64,000 nt of DNA from Psychrobacter sp. Cmf 22.2 (GCF_001921745.1 NZ_MRYA01000002.1:372001-436000); one strand, 5' to 3'; shown: positions 37,504-46,095, counted from the first letter of the stretch. Notes: generated by a model not told the origin, from the sequence alone. Translations and numbers: made by a program.

Positions 37504-37935
37504 TTAGGCTTTATAGCGTATAACAGGCTGGCCAAACTGTACAACCTCAGAGTTGTCCACTAAGATTTCAGCAATGACACCACTTTGAGTTGCCTCAAGC
37601 GGGTTCATGATTTTCATCGCTTCGATAATACCAAGCGTATCACCAGCCTGCACGGTTTGACCAACTTTTACGAATGGTGGGTCGTTAGGGCTAGGAGCTG
37701 CATAGAACACACCAACCATTGGTGAGGTTTCAACACTACCAGCTTTAACAGCTGCTTTAGCTTCAGGAGCAGCAGCAGGCGCTGCACCCATAGCAGGCGC
37801 TGCCATCATTGTTGGAGCTGGTGCATCATAATGACGGGTTAAACTGATATGCTCATCATCTGAACTGACTTCTAGATTGACCAGTTCGTTTTCTTCCATG
37901 AGAGCGATTAGCGTGCGTATTTTTTCAATATCCAT
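37504..37935 (-). CDS. accB: Biotin carboxyl carrier protein of acetyl-CoA carboxylase
   Basis: Carries biotin between AccC and the carboxyltransferase. The 143-residue protein has a short N-terminal region (MDIEKIRTLIALMEEN), a flexible Ala/Pro-rich linker (MMAAPAMGAAPAAAPEAKAAV) and the C-terminal biotinyl domain with the biotin attachment motif EAMKIMN (Lys108) and the family thumb-like segment YAAPSPNDPPFV. The upstream AAAAAAAAGGC stretch may serve weakly as a ribosome binding region but is far from the ATG. It heads accBC on the minus strand. Confidence 0.95.
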   Translation of the reverse strand: MDIEKIRTLIALMEENELVNLEVSSDDEHISLTRHYDAPAPTMMAAPAMGAAPAAAPEAKAAVKAGSVETSPMVGVFYAAPSPNDPPFVKVGQTVQAGDTLGIIEAMKIMNPLEATQSGVIAEILVDNSEVVQFGQPVIRYKA

Positions 37936-38137
37936 AATTTTAATGATGCCTTTTTTTTAAATTAAAGAAAGAAATAGTGTAACAAAATATTGTTTAATTG
38001 ATTGCTAATGATACCTATATTCAGCGCAATGAGCAATCAATGTACAGTTGTTAACTGGGACTTTTTACATATTTTTGACGCTAAGGCGAATAATAGTAAC
38101 ATGCATCCTATTATTGTTGAGGTTTTCTTAACATTGT

Positions 38138-39505
38138 TTAGTTCCACAAGGCCGTTAAGCGTCTTTGCTGATAGCGTAATCGTAAAGACAACAGGATAGA
38201 GGCCAAAAATAAACCAGTAATCAAGGCCATCCAGAACCCTTGTGCACCTACGTCTGTAAAACGTACGAGGTAAATACCAAGTGGCAAGGCAACTACCCAA
38301 TAACAAAAAAGTGTGACCCACATCGGTATCGTGGTATCTTGCATCCCGCGTAATATCCCAGCAACATTGACCTGCCAGCCATCAAAGAGCTGATAAGCCA
38401 GCGCGAAGATTAACAGATGCATAGCCTGTGCTCGTAACTCAGGATTGTCGGTAAATGCTGCAGCCAGCTGTGGTCTAAACATCCAAATACCAAGCATGCA
38501 GACAAGCGCGATAAGCACTGTCCAAATGAGCCCAGTTGCTTGTACGTGACGTAAAGCGAGCAAATTCTTTTCACCAAAACGATTAGATATCATTATAGTC
38601 AGCGCCATCGCGACTGATATTGGAATCATAAATAACTGAGAGGTGACTGCTAGAGCGACTTGATGTGATGCCGTGGCGATCTCACCTAATGGGCTAATGA
38701 CCAGTGCGCCTAAGCTAAATAAGCTGGCTTCAAAAAAGATAGAAAGACCAATTGGAATGCCAAGTTTAAGTAGCTTGGTTATTTGCTCTCGGTTGGGGGC
38801 GGTAAAGCTGTAGAAAAAACGAGTACTGGCAAATTGCTGACGCTTGGAGAGGGTAGTATAAACGCCCAAAATCAATACGTTAATCCATAGCACTAGTGCT
38901 GTTGCTACACCGCAACCTGCACCGCCCATCTCGGGCATGCCAAACAATCCATGGATAAAAATATAATTAAGCGGTATATCTGCTAATAGACCGATAATAC
39001 TAACGACTGTGACTGGCTCAGGTCGACTAAGTGCTTCACAATAACTACGTAATACTGCATAAATGGCAAGCGCAGGAAAGCCAAAAGAAACGCCATGTAA
39101 GTATTGAGCGGCGATAGGTTGAATGTTCTCTGGCACACCCATTAAGCTGAGCACATTTGGCATCAAATTCACAATAATAAAACCGCAAATACCGATAACG
39201 CTGGCGGTCCATATAGACTGCTGAGTGATATGTGGAACTTGGCTGTATTTATTTTGCCCTATCGCTTCCCCAATTAAAGGGGTCGTGGCAATAAGGATGC
39301 CTGTGGCTAATAAAAACAGCGGTAACCAAATACCAGAGCCAACAGCCACGGCAGCCAAATCAAGCGCCGAGACACGTCCTGCCATAATAGAGTCAACGAC
39401 TCCTAGCGCTGCTTGGCAAAATTGAGTAATTAAAATAGGTAGCGCGAGCACGCCTAAACGTAAGCTGTAGCTTTTAAAGTCTGTAAAAGATAATGGCAAA
39501 ACCAT
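38138..39505 (-). CDS. MATE family efflux transporter
   Basis: A multidrug/toxin exporter of the MATE family, about 455 residues with 12 hydrophobic segments in the inner membrane. Seen are LALPILITQFCQAALGVVDSIMAG, LAAVAVGSGIWLPL, and in the second half LKLGIPIGLSIFFEASLF and MALTIMISNRFGE, which match NorM-like proteins. Coupling ion and drugs cannot be read. ATG at 39505 is used; a GTG at 39529 is also possible and neither has a strong ribosome binding site. A hydrophilic stretch ends the protein. The upstream neighbour is a lipoprotein gene, 315 bases away. Confidence 0.88.
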   Translation of the reverse strand: MVLPLSFTDFKSYSLRLGVLALPILITQFCQAALGVVDSIMAGRVSALDLAAVAVGSGIWLPLFLLATGILIATTPLIGEAIGQNKYSQVPHITQQSIWTASVIGICGFIIVNLMPNVLSLMGVPENIQPIAAQYLHGVSFGFPALAIYAVLRSYCEALSRPEPVTVVSIIGLLADIPLNYIFIHGLFGMPEMGGAGCGVATALVLWINVLILGVYTTLSKRQQFASTRFFYSFTAPNREQITKLLKLGIPIGLSIFFEASLFSLGALVISPLGEIATASHQVALAVTSQLFMIPISVAMALTIMISNRFGEKNLLALRHVQATGLIWTVLIALVCMLGIWMFRPQLAAAFTDNPELRAQAMHLLIFALAYQLFDGWQVNVAGILRGMQDTTIPMWVTLFCYWVVALPLGIYLVRFTDVGAQGFWMALITGLFLASILLSLRLRYQQRRLTALWN

Positions 39506-39820
39506 AGTTAGCAACTTTTCATTATTCACGTTGGTTATTGATGTTCAAATACTGCCATCAACAAATCGTTGACAAGGCAGTATCAAAGAATCTGTGCCGA
39601 TGATAATACTCCGATAAATAATATGAGCAAGTCTATATAGGCAAAGTCTGAAAATAAAAATGACGTCAATAAAACAAAGCAACCCGCCAATTCACATTAT
39701 GAACTGACAGGTATAATGATATAAATGGCTAAGAAGCCAGACTGTGATTCCAGCGCTTTAAAAACGTTTAATTTTTTTACAATAGCCTTGAATTAATCGT
39801 CATATTTCACTCATAAAAGC
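39506..39820. other. Intergenic region between lipoprotein and MATE genes
   Basis: No gene is seen in these 315 bases. A short TGGCT-AAGA-AGCCA hairpin lies at 39726-39739 without a T-run. The rest is AT-rich and should hold the MATE promoter. Confidence 0.4.
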
Positions 39821-40861
39821 TCATAATGCTTCAGGCAAATCTTGTACGATTGCTTGATAGCCAATTAACTTATTATTTGCATCAAATGCCTGCACGACAA
39901 TAGCGTAGTTAGTCGAAATATCCGGAATGACGGGTGCAAACTGGGTGTTATTGTTAGCCAATACAGCGTTCTGTACATAGCCGTTAGCGCCAGACTCAGC
40001 TTTGTTGACATCGATTTGGCTGACTAATACTTGTTTTGTGTTAATTGGATTCTTCCAAGTGACGGTTTTTTGGCTGCCATTACCAGTGATGTCGAGCATC
40101 ATATTGCCCAGCTGATAGTCGAGGGCATAAGTGGTAAAGTTAGAACGATCACTCAGAGTATAGGTAACCTTACAGTTATCTTTGGCAGCTGAAAGAGTAG
40201 TGCCGCCTAGACTGTCTTGATATTCAAAACTACCTCTCCATGGTGAGCCTACTTGGTTTTCCTCAAAGCTACCAGCAAAGGTGGTCATCAAGTTTGGCGT
40301 TTCAAGATTTAGATCATTGATATATTTGATGTCTAAAAATTCTGCAGTATCAAGGCTACCAGTTACCTTGCCTGTCATATAATTATCTACTTTAAAGCCT
40401 GTGTTGACATCAAGTGTGCGGTTTTCTTGACAAATCTGCTGTTGGTAACTGATACGCCCATCAACACTACCGGCGCCATCCTTACTGATATCAAAATATA
40501 TCGCCCCGATATCAATGTCGCTATTATCACCATCATCAAGCTCGGTGAAGTGACCAACATAGAGACCGCCGCGTCCACCCTCTGGCGTCAATTTATCTAA
40601 GAAGTTATCTAATGACTCTTCAGGTAAAAACACAGACTCCAAAATCTCAGCCATGCTTTTTTCATCATCAGTTAGCTTATCTTCGACTTCTTCATATTTA
40701 CCTTTGACTTTATCTTCTACACGATCGTACTCGTCTTTAACTTGGTCTTCGATGCGGTCATACTCTTTTTTGACTTTATCACCATCGCTGCCGCAAGCGC
40801 TTAGTGTCAGCCCTAATATACTGACAGTTAATACAGATAGTACGAGTTTGGGTGCGCTCAT
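39821..40861 (-). CDS. Lipoprotein with 11-residue coiled-coil repeats, unknown function
   Basis: A 346-residue predicted lipoprotein: the signal MSAPKLVLSVLTVSILGLTLSAC ends in a clean lipobox with Cys23. Right after it come three 11-residue units, VKKEYDRIEDQ, VKDEYDRVEDK and VKGKYEEVEDK, that should form a right-handed or straight coiled coil, as a spacer from the membrane. The rest, about 270 residues, is beta-rich with Gly/Asp loops (GRGGLYVGHF, DGDNSDIDIGAIYFD, GSFEENQVGSPWRGSFEYQD) and two or three Cys (QQICQEN, DNCKVTY). I do not recognise this C-terminal domain; a beta-barrel-like lipocalin shape is possible but unproved. Outer-membrane location is inferred. Confidence 0.8.
   Translation of the reverse strand: MSAPKLVLSVLTVSILGLTLSACGSDGDKVKKEYDRIEDQVKDEYDRVEDKVKGKYEEVEDKLTDDEKSMAEILESVFLPEESLDNFLDKLTPEGGRGGLYVGHFTELDDGDNSDIDIGAIYFDISKDGAGSVDGRISYQQQICQENRTLDVNTGFKVDNYMTGKVTGSLDTAEFLDIKYINDLNLETPNLMTTFAGSFEENQVGSPWRGSFEYQDSLGGTTLSAAKDNCKVTYTLSDRSNFTTYALDYQLGNMMLDITGNGSQKTVTWKNPINTKQVLVSQIDVNKAESGANGYVQNAVLANNNTQFAPVIPDISTNYAIVVQAFDANNKLIGYQAIVQDLPEAL
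40676..40774 (-). repeat. Three 33-base tandem repeats encoding an 11-residue coiled-coil unit
   Basis: The 33-base units code for V-K-x-x-Y-(D/E)-(R/E)-(I/V)-E-D-(Q/K), three in a row, near the lipidated N-terminus of the lipoprotein gene. They are degenerate at the base level, with the first two most alike. Confidence 0.8.
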
Positions 40862-40970
40862 AAAGGGGTCCTAGGGTGTGAAGATAGGGTAGATGCGAGA
40901 ATCAAGGCGTAAATATAGCAAACTTTGGTAAGGTAGTGCTACAAAAACCTTTGACCTATTACTTATGAGC

Positions 40971-41444
40971 TCATACTAGCTCCAGCGTCTCTGCCATATC
41001 TATAATAGCCTGCCAGTGCTTGGGTTCAAGCGGTATGATTGTCAATTGCTCGCAGCCTTTCCTAAGTAGCAGGGAATCCTCAAGTGTGGGGATAAACTTT
41101 AGCTCAGATAACGGTAAGATTGCCTTAAAAGCTTGCTCAAATGTCACATCGACCATATACCAGCGCGGTGTCTCACTGGTTGCGATAGGGTCGTAATGCC
41201 GATGTTCAGGATGAAACTGGGTTGGATCAGGGTAACCCGCTTTGCTTATCGTCATGATGCCAGCGACGCCAGAGGGTTTTGCGCTCGAATGATAAAAGAA
41301 TACTTTGTCACCTACTTGCATATCGTCGCGCATAAAGTTACGAGCGCGGTAGTTACGTACGCCGTCCCAACACTCTGTGCCCAAACGTTGTAGGTCTTCG
41401 ATGCCAAAAAATTTTGGATTAGACTTCATTAGCCAATATGCCAT
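40971..41444 (-). CDS. EVE domain protein
   Basis: A 157-residue EVE-domain protein, a PUA/YTH-like fold that binds modified bases in RNA or DNA. The opening MAYWLMKSNPKFFGIEDL, WDGVRNYRARNFMRDDMQVGDKVFFYHSS, GVAGIMTISKAGYPDPTQF and PRWYMVDVTFEQAF are the family core. ATG at 41444 is used because AGGACAACGAAT precedes it and the domain starts there; an upstream ATG adds 25 non-conserved residues. In bacteria this fold appears in restriction-linked and in stand-alone forms. Here it stands alone beside a lipoprotein gene and hemW, with no restriction genes near. Confidence 0.88.
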   Translation of the reverse strand: MAYWLMKSNPKFFGIEDLQRLGTECWDGVRNYRARNFMRDDMQVGDKVFFYHSSAKPSGVAGIMTISKAGYPDPTQFHPEHRHYDPIATSETPRWYMVDVTFEQAFKAILPLSELKFIPTLEDSLLLRKGCEQLTIIPLEPKHWQAIIDMAETLELV

Positions 41445-41695
41445 ATTCGTTGTCCTAATATTTGTTATGAATATTTGAGGTAAAGTTTTATATAAGGTAT
41501 CTACTTTATTTGGTAACAACCATATATTGCAAATCTATCTGGATTTTATAGCCGTGGTTTTATTAATATTTTCGCCAGACATCTATTTAATAGACTAAAT
41601 TAGTAAAGACAGTGCTTTTCTTTCATGTACGTAGCCGTTATCCTAGCCGTATTTTTTGCGGTTTGTCGCCGCTTTTTATTGAATAAGTTTACGTT

Positions 41696-42973
41696 ATGTC
41701 GATATCTGAGTTTGATAATATTAGAGTGTTCTCCAACGCTACAAATACTTCTTGTATAGATGCGACCATTATACCGTTGGCGCTATATATACATATTCCG
41801 TGGTGTGTAAAAAAATGTCCTTATTGTGATTTTAACTCGCACGAGTTGGGCGCTGATGTACAGCTGTCAATGTATGATGAGTACGTAGATGCACTCTTGC
41901 TAGATGCGCAGATGCAGCAGCCTCTGACTCAAGGACGCCAGATTGGCTCAATATTCATAGGCGGTGGCACGCCATCATTATTACCGATTAGTCAATATCA
42001 GCGGTTATTCGCCGGTCTACAAGCCTGCTTTGAATTTGCGGAAGATATTGAAGTCACCATGGAAGCGAATCCTGGCACTTTAGAACATGCACCATTCGCT
42101 GAGTATCTAAAAGTAGGTATTAATCGCTTATCTATCGGGGTACAGAGCTTCGCTGCTGATAAGTTGCAAACACTTGGACGTATTCACGATCCTGCTCAGG
42201 CAACAGCCGCCATTCATGCGGCTCGCGCTGCTGGCTTTGAGAGGGTAAATGTAGACTTAATGCACGGTTTGCCGCAGCAGTCGCTTAGCGAAGCGTTGTA
42301 TGATATTCAGACAGCGCATGACGCTGGCGCAACGCACATCTCTTGGTATCAGCTGACAATTGAGCCCAACACCGTATTCTATCGCAGTCAGCCTATCTTA
42401 CCTGATGAGGATAGCTTGGCTGATATCGAAGAGGCAGGGCAGGCTTTGCTACAGCGCCTGGGTTATGATAACTACGAAGTGTCGGCATGGGCAGGTGCAT
42501 CAGATAAGCCGTGTCGACACAACGTCAATTACTGGCAGTTTGGCGATTATTTGGCCATTGGTGCTGGCGCACACGGCAAGGTAACTTTGAATCGCAGTGA
42601 CTTAATAAGTAAGGATTTGCAAAACGATGAACTATTATCAGAGGAACTACTATCAAAGACAGGTATCTACCGTTTTAGTAAATCACGCTCTCCAAAAGAC
42701 TATATGACTTATGAAGATGCACCAAAAATGGTCAATTGGCTGCCAATTGCTGATGATGAGTTGGTCAGTGAATTTATGCTCAATGCGCTACGTCTGCATG
42801 ATGGGTTGACATGGTCGCTATTTGCATCGCGAACAGGACTGAGCTATGAAAGCATAGCGCGGCAAGTCAATAAGCTAGTCGAGCAAGGCTTGTTGGTGAA
42901 CAATACTGAGCTGTTACAACCAACTTTATTAGGTCGTCGTTACTTAAATCAGATATTGCGCACATTTTTATAG
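41696..42973 (+). CDS. hemW: Radical SAM family heme chaperone HemW
   Basis: A 425-residue radical SAM protein of the HemN/HemW group. The iron-sulfur motif CxxxCxxC is in HIPWCVKKCPYCDF (Cys37, 41, 44), followed by FIGGGTPSLL and the SAM-binding MEANPGTLE, then RLSIGVQSF and HDAGATHISWYQLTIEPNT. These features and the absence of the extra N-terminal part of true HemN favour HemW, which hands heme to target proteins. The N-terminus is about 25 residues longer than typical, so a later start is possible. A small hairpin lies just upstream of the ATG. It is divergent from the EVE-domain gene. Confidence 0.9.
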   Translation: MSISEFDNIRVFSNATNTSCIDATIIPLALYIHIPWCVKKCPYCDFNSHELGADVQLSMYDEYVDALLLDAQMQQPLTQGRQIGSIFIGGGTPSLLPISQYQRLFAGLQACFEFAEDIEVTMEANPGTLEHAPFAEYLKVGINRLSIGVQSFAADKLQTLGRIHDPAQATAAIHAARAAGFERVNVDLMHGLPQQSLSEALYDIQTAHDAGATHISWYQLTIEPNTVFYRSQPILPDEDSLADIEEAGQALLQRLGYDNYEVSAWAGASDKPCRHNVNYWQFGDYLAIGAGAHGKVTLNRSDLISKDLQNDELLSEELLSKTGIYRFSKSRSPKDYMTYEDAPKMVNWLPIADDELVSEFMLNALRLHDGLTWSLFASRTGLSYESIARQVNKLVEQGLLVNNTELLQPTLLGRRYLNQILRTFL

Positions 42974-43060
42974 TGCTTGTATGCTTAAATTTTTATGTAT
43001 CTGTATATGATGAAGATTATTTATACATTACTGTTTATACATCACTGTTATTAAGAACAA

Positions 43061-43085
43061 AAAAAGGCTTACCAAATGGTAAGCC
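43061..43085 (-). terminator. Terminator of the entericidin-like gene
   Basis: GGCTTACC pairs with GGTAAGCC around AAAT; on the minus strand the stem is followed by TTTTTTT. It ends the minus-strand small lipoprotein gene and lies about 90 bases after the convergent hemW. Confidence 0.85.
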
Positions 43086-43115
43086 CTTCAAACACAGAAT
43101 CTAAAATGTTAGAAC

Positions 43116-43256
43116 TTAGATTTTGTTTTGTACGTCTTGTGCACCACCAGTTACTGCTTCGCCAGCGCTTGATACGTCTTGGCCTAGGCCTTTAAAAGTG
43201 TTGCAACCAGTCAATACAAACATAGCAGTCAAAGATGCGATAATTACTTTTTTCAT
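43116..43256 (-). CDS. Entericidin A/B family lipoprotein
   Basis: A 46-residue lipoprotein of the entericidin family. The signal MKKVIIASLTAMFVLTGC ends in a lipobox with Cys18, and the mature part NTFKGLGQDVSSAGEAVTGGAQDVQNKI matches the short entericidin pattern (NTxxGxGxDVxxxGxxxxxxA). In E. coli entericidins are envelope lipoproteins with bacteriolytic and antidote-like behaviour; in other bacteria the single-copy form is of unclear role. ATG at 43256 with GGGAAC upstream is preferred to an upstream in-frame ATG. It ends in a strong terminator. Confidence 0.9.
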   Translation of the reverse strand: MKKVIIASLTAMFVLTGCNTFKGLGQDVSSAGEAVTGGAQDVQNKI

Positions 43257-43607
43257 AATAATGTTCCCAAAATGGATAGGTTTATTCGAGTAATAACAAG
43301 CATGTTGCTTAATCATCACCAACGATGTGCAGGATAAATGGCAATATCATGATATCAGTTGAGCATAAATAAATAGGCTGTTCTGATATCATCAAACTGT
43401 CTTGATATCCATTGGAGCCATGATAATCAAAGTTAAAATCTGTGCCCAGTATCAAAATGTAATTATTGACAATAAACTGTAACTTTTAATTACGGTTAGT
43501 GGTTAACTGTTTTACATGGCTGTCAGTTGACGATAGTGCATAAGAACAACGTTGGACCAGTATGTCGCAAATAACATCAATCTTTTTAACCCTATTATGG
43601 AAATTTT
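43257..43607. promoter_or_regulatory. Divergent promoter region with three GATATC boxes
   Basis: No gene is seen in these 351 bases between the entericidin-like gene and trmL. TGATATCA occurs at 43350-43357 and 43384-43391 and TGATATCC at 43403-43410. Three near-identical palindromic boxes in 61 bases suggest a regulator site on the entericidin side. Confidence 0.35.
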
Positions 43608-44171
43608 ATGACCATTCATATAGTGCTAGTGGCACCCAAAATGCCTAGCAATACTGGCAATATTATTCGTTTGTGTGCCAATAGTGGCGCGCAGCTACAT
43701 TTGGTGCAGCCACTAGGCTTTGAGCTAGATGATAAAAAGTTACGCCGTGCTGGATTGGATTATCATGAATACGCACACTTGCAAGTGCATGCTGATTGGT
43801 CGGCAGCGAAGCAAGCATTACTTGAGGCAGATTGCCAGACAATCACAGCGCTGACAACCAAGCTTAGTAAACCGTTTTATGATTATGATTTTATGGCGCA
43901 ATTAGATACCAATGCAAACCGTGCGACTGCAACAACGCCTAGTGTGGCGATGGTGTTTGGTTCTGAAACCGCAGGCCTAACGGATGATATACGTGAAGAT
44001 ATTGGCGCTGATAATTGGTTAAGACTGCCCATGTTGCCTGATTCGCGCAGCCTTAACTTATCTAACAGCGTGGCGATATGTCTCTACGAAGTATGGCGAC
44101 AGCAAGGTTTTAGTGGTGATGAAGGACGCAGCATCGGTTACGAGAGCCTTACTGTTTATGACCCAAAATAG
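43608..44171 (+). CDS. trmL: tRNA (cytidine/uridine-34-2'-O)-methyltransferase
   Basis: A SPOUT-fold enzyme that 2'-O-methylates the wobble nucleotide of two leucine tRNAs using S-adenosylmethionine. The 187-residue protein has VLVAPKMPSNTGNIIRLCANSGA, LVQPLGFELDDKKLRRAGLDY, VFGSETAGL and LPDSRSLNLSNSVAICLYEVWRQ, which form the knot and SAM pocket. Length exceeds E. coli TrmL by about 30 residues. It reads on the plus strand between two minus-strand units (entericidin-like gene and tusDCBE), so it is monocistronic. Confidence 0.95.
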   Translation: MTIHIVLVAPKMPSNTGNIIRLCANSGAQLHLVQPLGFELDDKKLRRAGLDYHEYAHLQVHADWSAAKQALLEADCQTITALTTKLSKPFYDYDFMAQLDTNANRATATTPSVAMVFGSETAGLTDDIREDIGADNWLRLPMLPDSRSLNLSNSVAICLYEVWRQQGFSGDEGRSIGYESLTVYDPK

Positions 44172-44192
44172 CAGCCCATAAAGAAGTGGTTT

Positions 44193-44531
44193 TTATAAGC
44201 AGTTAGGCGGCTTTGGTAGACCTGCCAGACGATTGACATGACGGGCGACTAAACCAGTATTGAATAATTGCTGCAACTTTTGGTTGCTGATATCTTGTTC
44301 AGGCAAAGTCTTCTGCAACCATTTAATTAATGGCCGGGTAGCTGGCGAGTGATTGAATTTATTAAAAAAAGCACGTACCTGCTGTAAGATGGCTAGATGC
44401 TCGTCATTTAGCTCTACATCTAATGTATTTGCCAGTTGTTGAGCGATATCAGGCGTCCAGATGCTATGGTCACAAAGATGACCGTCTTGATCTAGAGCGA
44501 TGTTAGATAGAGTAATATTAGATACAGTCAT
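44193..44531 (-). CDS. tusE: Sulfur relay protein TusE (DsrC family)
   Basis: Takes a persulfide from the TusBCD complex and passes it to MnmA for 2-thiolation of tRNA wobble uridine. The 112-residue DsrC-family protein has IWTPDIAQQLANTLDVEL, NKFNHSPATRPLIKWLQKTLPE and the C-terminal arm HVNRLAGLPKPPNCL, with the conserved penultimate Cys111 that carries sulfur. The second arm Cys of dissimilatory DsrC is replaced, as expected for TusE. Its start overlaps the tusB stop by four bases (ATGA), so it is the last gene of tusDCBE. In E. coli tusE is separate from tusBCD; here it is linked. Confidence 0.92.
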   Translation of the reverse strand: MTVSNITLSNIALDQDGHLCDHSIWTPDIAQQLANTLDVELNDEHLAILQQVRAFFNKFNHSPATRPLIKWLQKTLPEQDISNQKLQQLFNTGLVARHVNRLAGLPKPPNCL

Positions 44532-44857
44532 AAGGCGATTGTCACTACTTTATCAAACTGTGGATCTTGGGTCATGGTTACCCATTCATTATCAGTTAAA
44601 ACACCAGTTAGCTTGGCGTTTAAGTTTAGCTTGGCAGTCGTGTTGTTACTAAGCTGTGCGACATCATCAGCTAGTGCATAAATGCCAGCGATACCTTCTA
44701 TATCACTATCACTTAAATAAGCATGAAGCCATTCAATAAAAGCGACAGTTGCGCCTAACAAGATAATACTGTCACCAGCGCGCCACGTTAGCGCCATCTC
44801 TTCTGTGCTGCGTCTGAGTCTGTCCATTGTGCTGTGTAATTGGTATAGAGTTGCCAT
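44528..44857 (-). CDS. tusB: Sulfur relay protein TusB-like (DsrH family)
   Basis: A 109-residue protein in the TusB position of the TusBCD sulfur relay complex. Family likeness is weak but the segments YQLHSTMDRLRRS, DSIILLGATVAFI, GIYALADDVA and LTGVLTDNEWVTMT follow the DsrH/TusB pattern of a DsrE-like fold. Its place between tusC and tusE, and the four-base overlap with tusE, make the assignment fairly safe. The start at 44857 (GGAAAC upstream) is preferred; an ATG at 44887 would add ten residues. The family Cys is not obvious in this protein. Confidence 0.82.
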   Translation of the reverse strand: MATLYQLHSTMDRLRRSTEEMALTWRAGDSIILLGATVAFIEWLHAYLSDSDIEGIAGIYALADDVAQLSNNTTAKLNLNAKLTGVLTDNEWVTMTQDPQFDKVVTIAL

Positions 44858-44911
44858 ATTAAGTTTCCGAATGTTTATAGATAGCAAGTTAATATCTAGA
44901 AATATATACCG

Positions 44912-45235
44912 TTAAAAGGCTAAAATCTGCTCAAAATCTTGTGAGTTAATGACTTCTGGTACCAGCATAAGCTGCGAGGCCAAGTCGCTTGGTAACATAC
45001 CTGTAATCCATCCGCTAAATACATCCTCAGGTAGCCAAGCGGGCGGCATATCATACAGCTCAAGAGATTGAATCATACCGTACAAACGCGACTTTGGCTG
45101 CATCAGCAGTCCAAAGACAGGAGCGTCTAAATAAAGCTGTACCTCATGACCAAACGTTGCAAGCGTCAAGGCGAGGGCACAGCCTTCATAGCTTGCCATC
45201 TCTGTGGGAGTGCGCAGCTGAATGAGTAATTTCAT
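44912..45235 (-). CDS. tusC: Sulfur relay protein TusC-like (DsrF family)
   Basis: A 107-residue DsrE/F-fold protein in the TusC position. It has the opening KLLIQLRTPTEMASYEGCALALTLATFG, then VQLYLDAPVFGLLMQP and YDMPPAWLPEDVF, as in TusC/DsrF. It forms the heterohexamer with TusB and TusD that receives sulfur on TusD and hands it to TusE. It lies between tusD (28 bases upstream) and tusB (55 bases downstream) on the minus strand, all probably one transcript. A single Cys near the N-terminus is not the sulfur-carrying residue in known relatives. Confidence 0.88.
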   Translation of the reverse strand: MKLLIQLRTPTEMASYEGCALALTLATFGHEVQLYLDAPVFGLLMQPKSRLYGMIQSLELYDMPPAWLPEDVFSGWITGMLPSDLASQLMLVPEVINSQDFEQILAF

Positions 45236-45262
45236 AGATCATCCTTCATTGTTTATGCTCAC

Positions 45263-45730
45263 TTAAAACTGTAGCAGACGGCAGTTGCTTTGCATCATCA
45301 TTGCAAGATCACTAAGACCAACCAAATGAAAACCATTGGCAATATTTTCACCATTTAGTTGATGGCGTGTACTGTTATCATTATCACTAACGCCGCGGCT
45401 AAGCGCAGTGCTGACGCATACAGGTAGCGAGAGCTGGTATTGCTTAGCAAGCGCTTGCCATTCTTTAGTTAAGTCAGTCTGATCTGCTGACTGCCAGCGC
45501 AAGCGATTGGCTATGTGGGCGGCATCAGCATAAAAAAAGACATTTAAGGGTTGCGTAACACTTTCAGCGACTTGCTGCCCCGTACTTTCATCGTGATGTT
45601 GTACCTGCTTTGATGTTATTTGCTTTAAAAAGGTACGAGCATAACGTAGTGCTAAATGCGCAAGCGGGTGGCCTGGATCGGTAGTAATTAATAATAATGG
45701 AGTATCTCTGTCAGTTATCGGCACGGTCAT
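45263..45730 (-). CDS. tusD: Sulfur relay protein TusD (DsrE family)
   Basis: Sulfur-carrying subunit of TusBCD. The protein of 155 residues (from ATG at 45730) has TPLLLITTDPGHPLAHLALRYA, VFFYADAAHIANR, and the active-site segment LPVCVSTALSRGVSD with Cys105, the counterpart of E. coli TusD Cys78. It is longer than the E. coli protein because of an insertion of about 20 residues near 40-60 (QVQHHDESTGQQVAESV). An upstream in-frame ATG at 45850 would add a hydrophobic run with no family match and is rejected. It heads tusDCBE and is divergent from glnE, 365 bases apart. Confidence 0.9.
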   Translation of the reverse strand: MTVPITDRDTPLLLITTDPGHPLAHLALRYARTFLKQITSKQVQHHDESTGQQVAESVTQPLNVFFYADAAHIANRLRWQSADQTDLTKEWQALAKQYQLSLPVCVSTALSRGVSDNDNSTRHQLNGENIANGFHLVGLSDLAMMMQSNCRLLQF

Positions 45731-45943
45731 ATAGGTAGTATCACCAGTAATCAGTTGTTGGTTGTTAGTTGTTGTGAGTATTAAAAGAGAATGAAATATA
45801 AATAAAAATGCTTGGACTTGTTTTAGAATTGCGTTTACGCAGGTTATCACGCATTTTAGTTGTCAATCTAGTATTCTACAACTTCTTACTACCAAAAGTA
45901 ATGGTTGCTCGTTTAGGTTTTTAGTATTCATGCTACCATAAAA

Positions 45944-45972
45944 TTGACCCAGTCAAATGCTGTATGTATTGT
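45944..45972 (+). promoter_or_regulatory. Probable glnE promoter
   Basis: TTGACC at 45944-45949, 17 bases, then TATTGT at 45967-45972, about 125 bases before the glnE start. It lies in the tusD-glnE gap (45731-46095), in which no gene is seen. Confidence 0.45.
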
Positions 45973-46095
45973 AAACCGCAAGATGGTCATACCTGCAACA
46001 GTTTATCTAATGTGACCCTCTCGTTAGAAAAAACTATGAACAAGACGGTTAGGTTCAGGTAGTCTTATTGATCCATGCTGCACGGAGTACTTATT

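Noticed and set aside
38089..38115. AATAATAG/CTATTATT stem-loop after the MATE gene
   Set aside because: The stem is only A-T rich and has no T-run on the coding strand, so it is unlikely to terminate.
41657..41675. GCGG/CCGC hairpin with a T-run just before hemW
   Set aside because: The stem has only four base pairs; it is too weak to call a terminator or attenuator.
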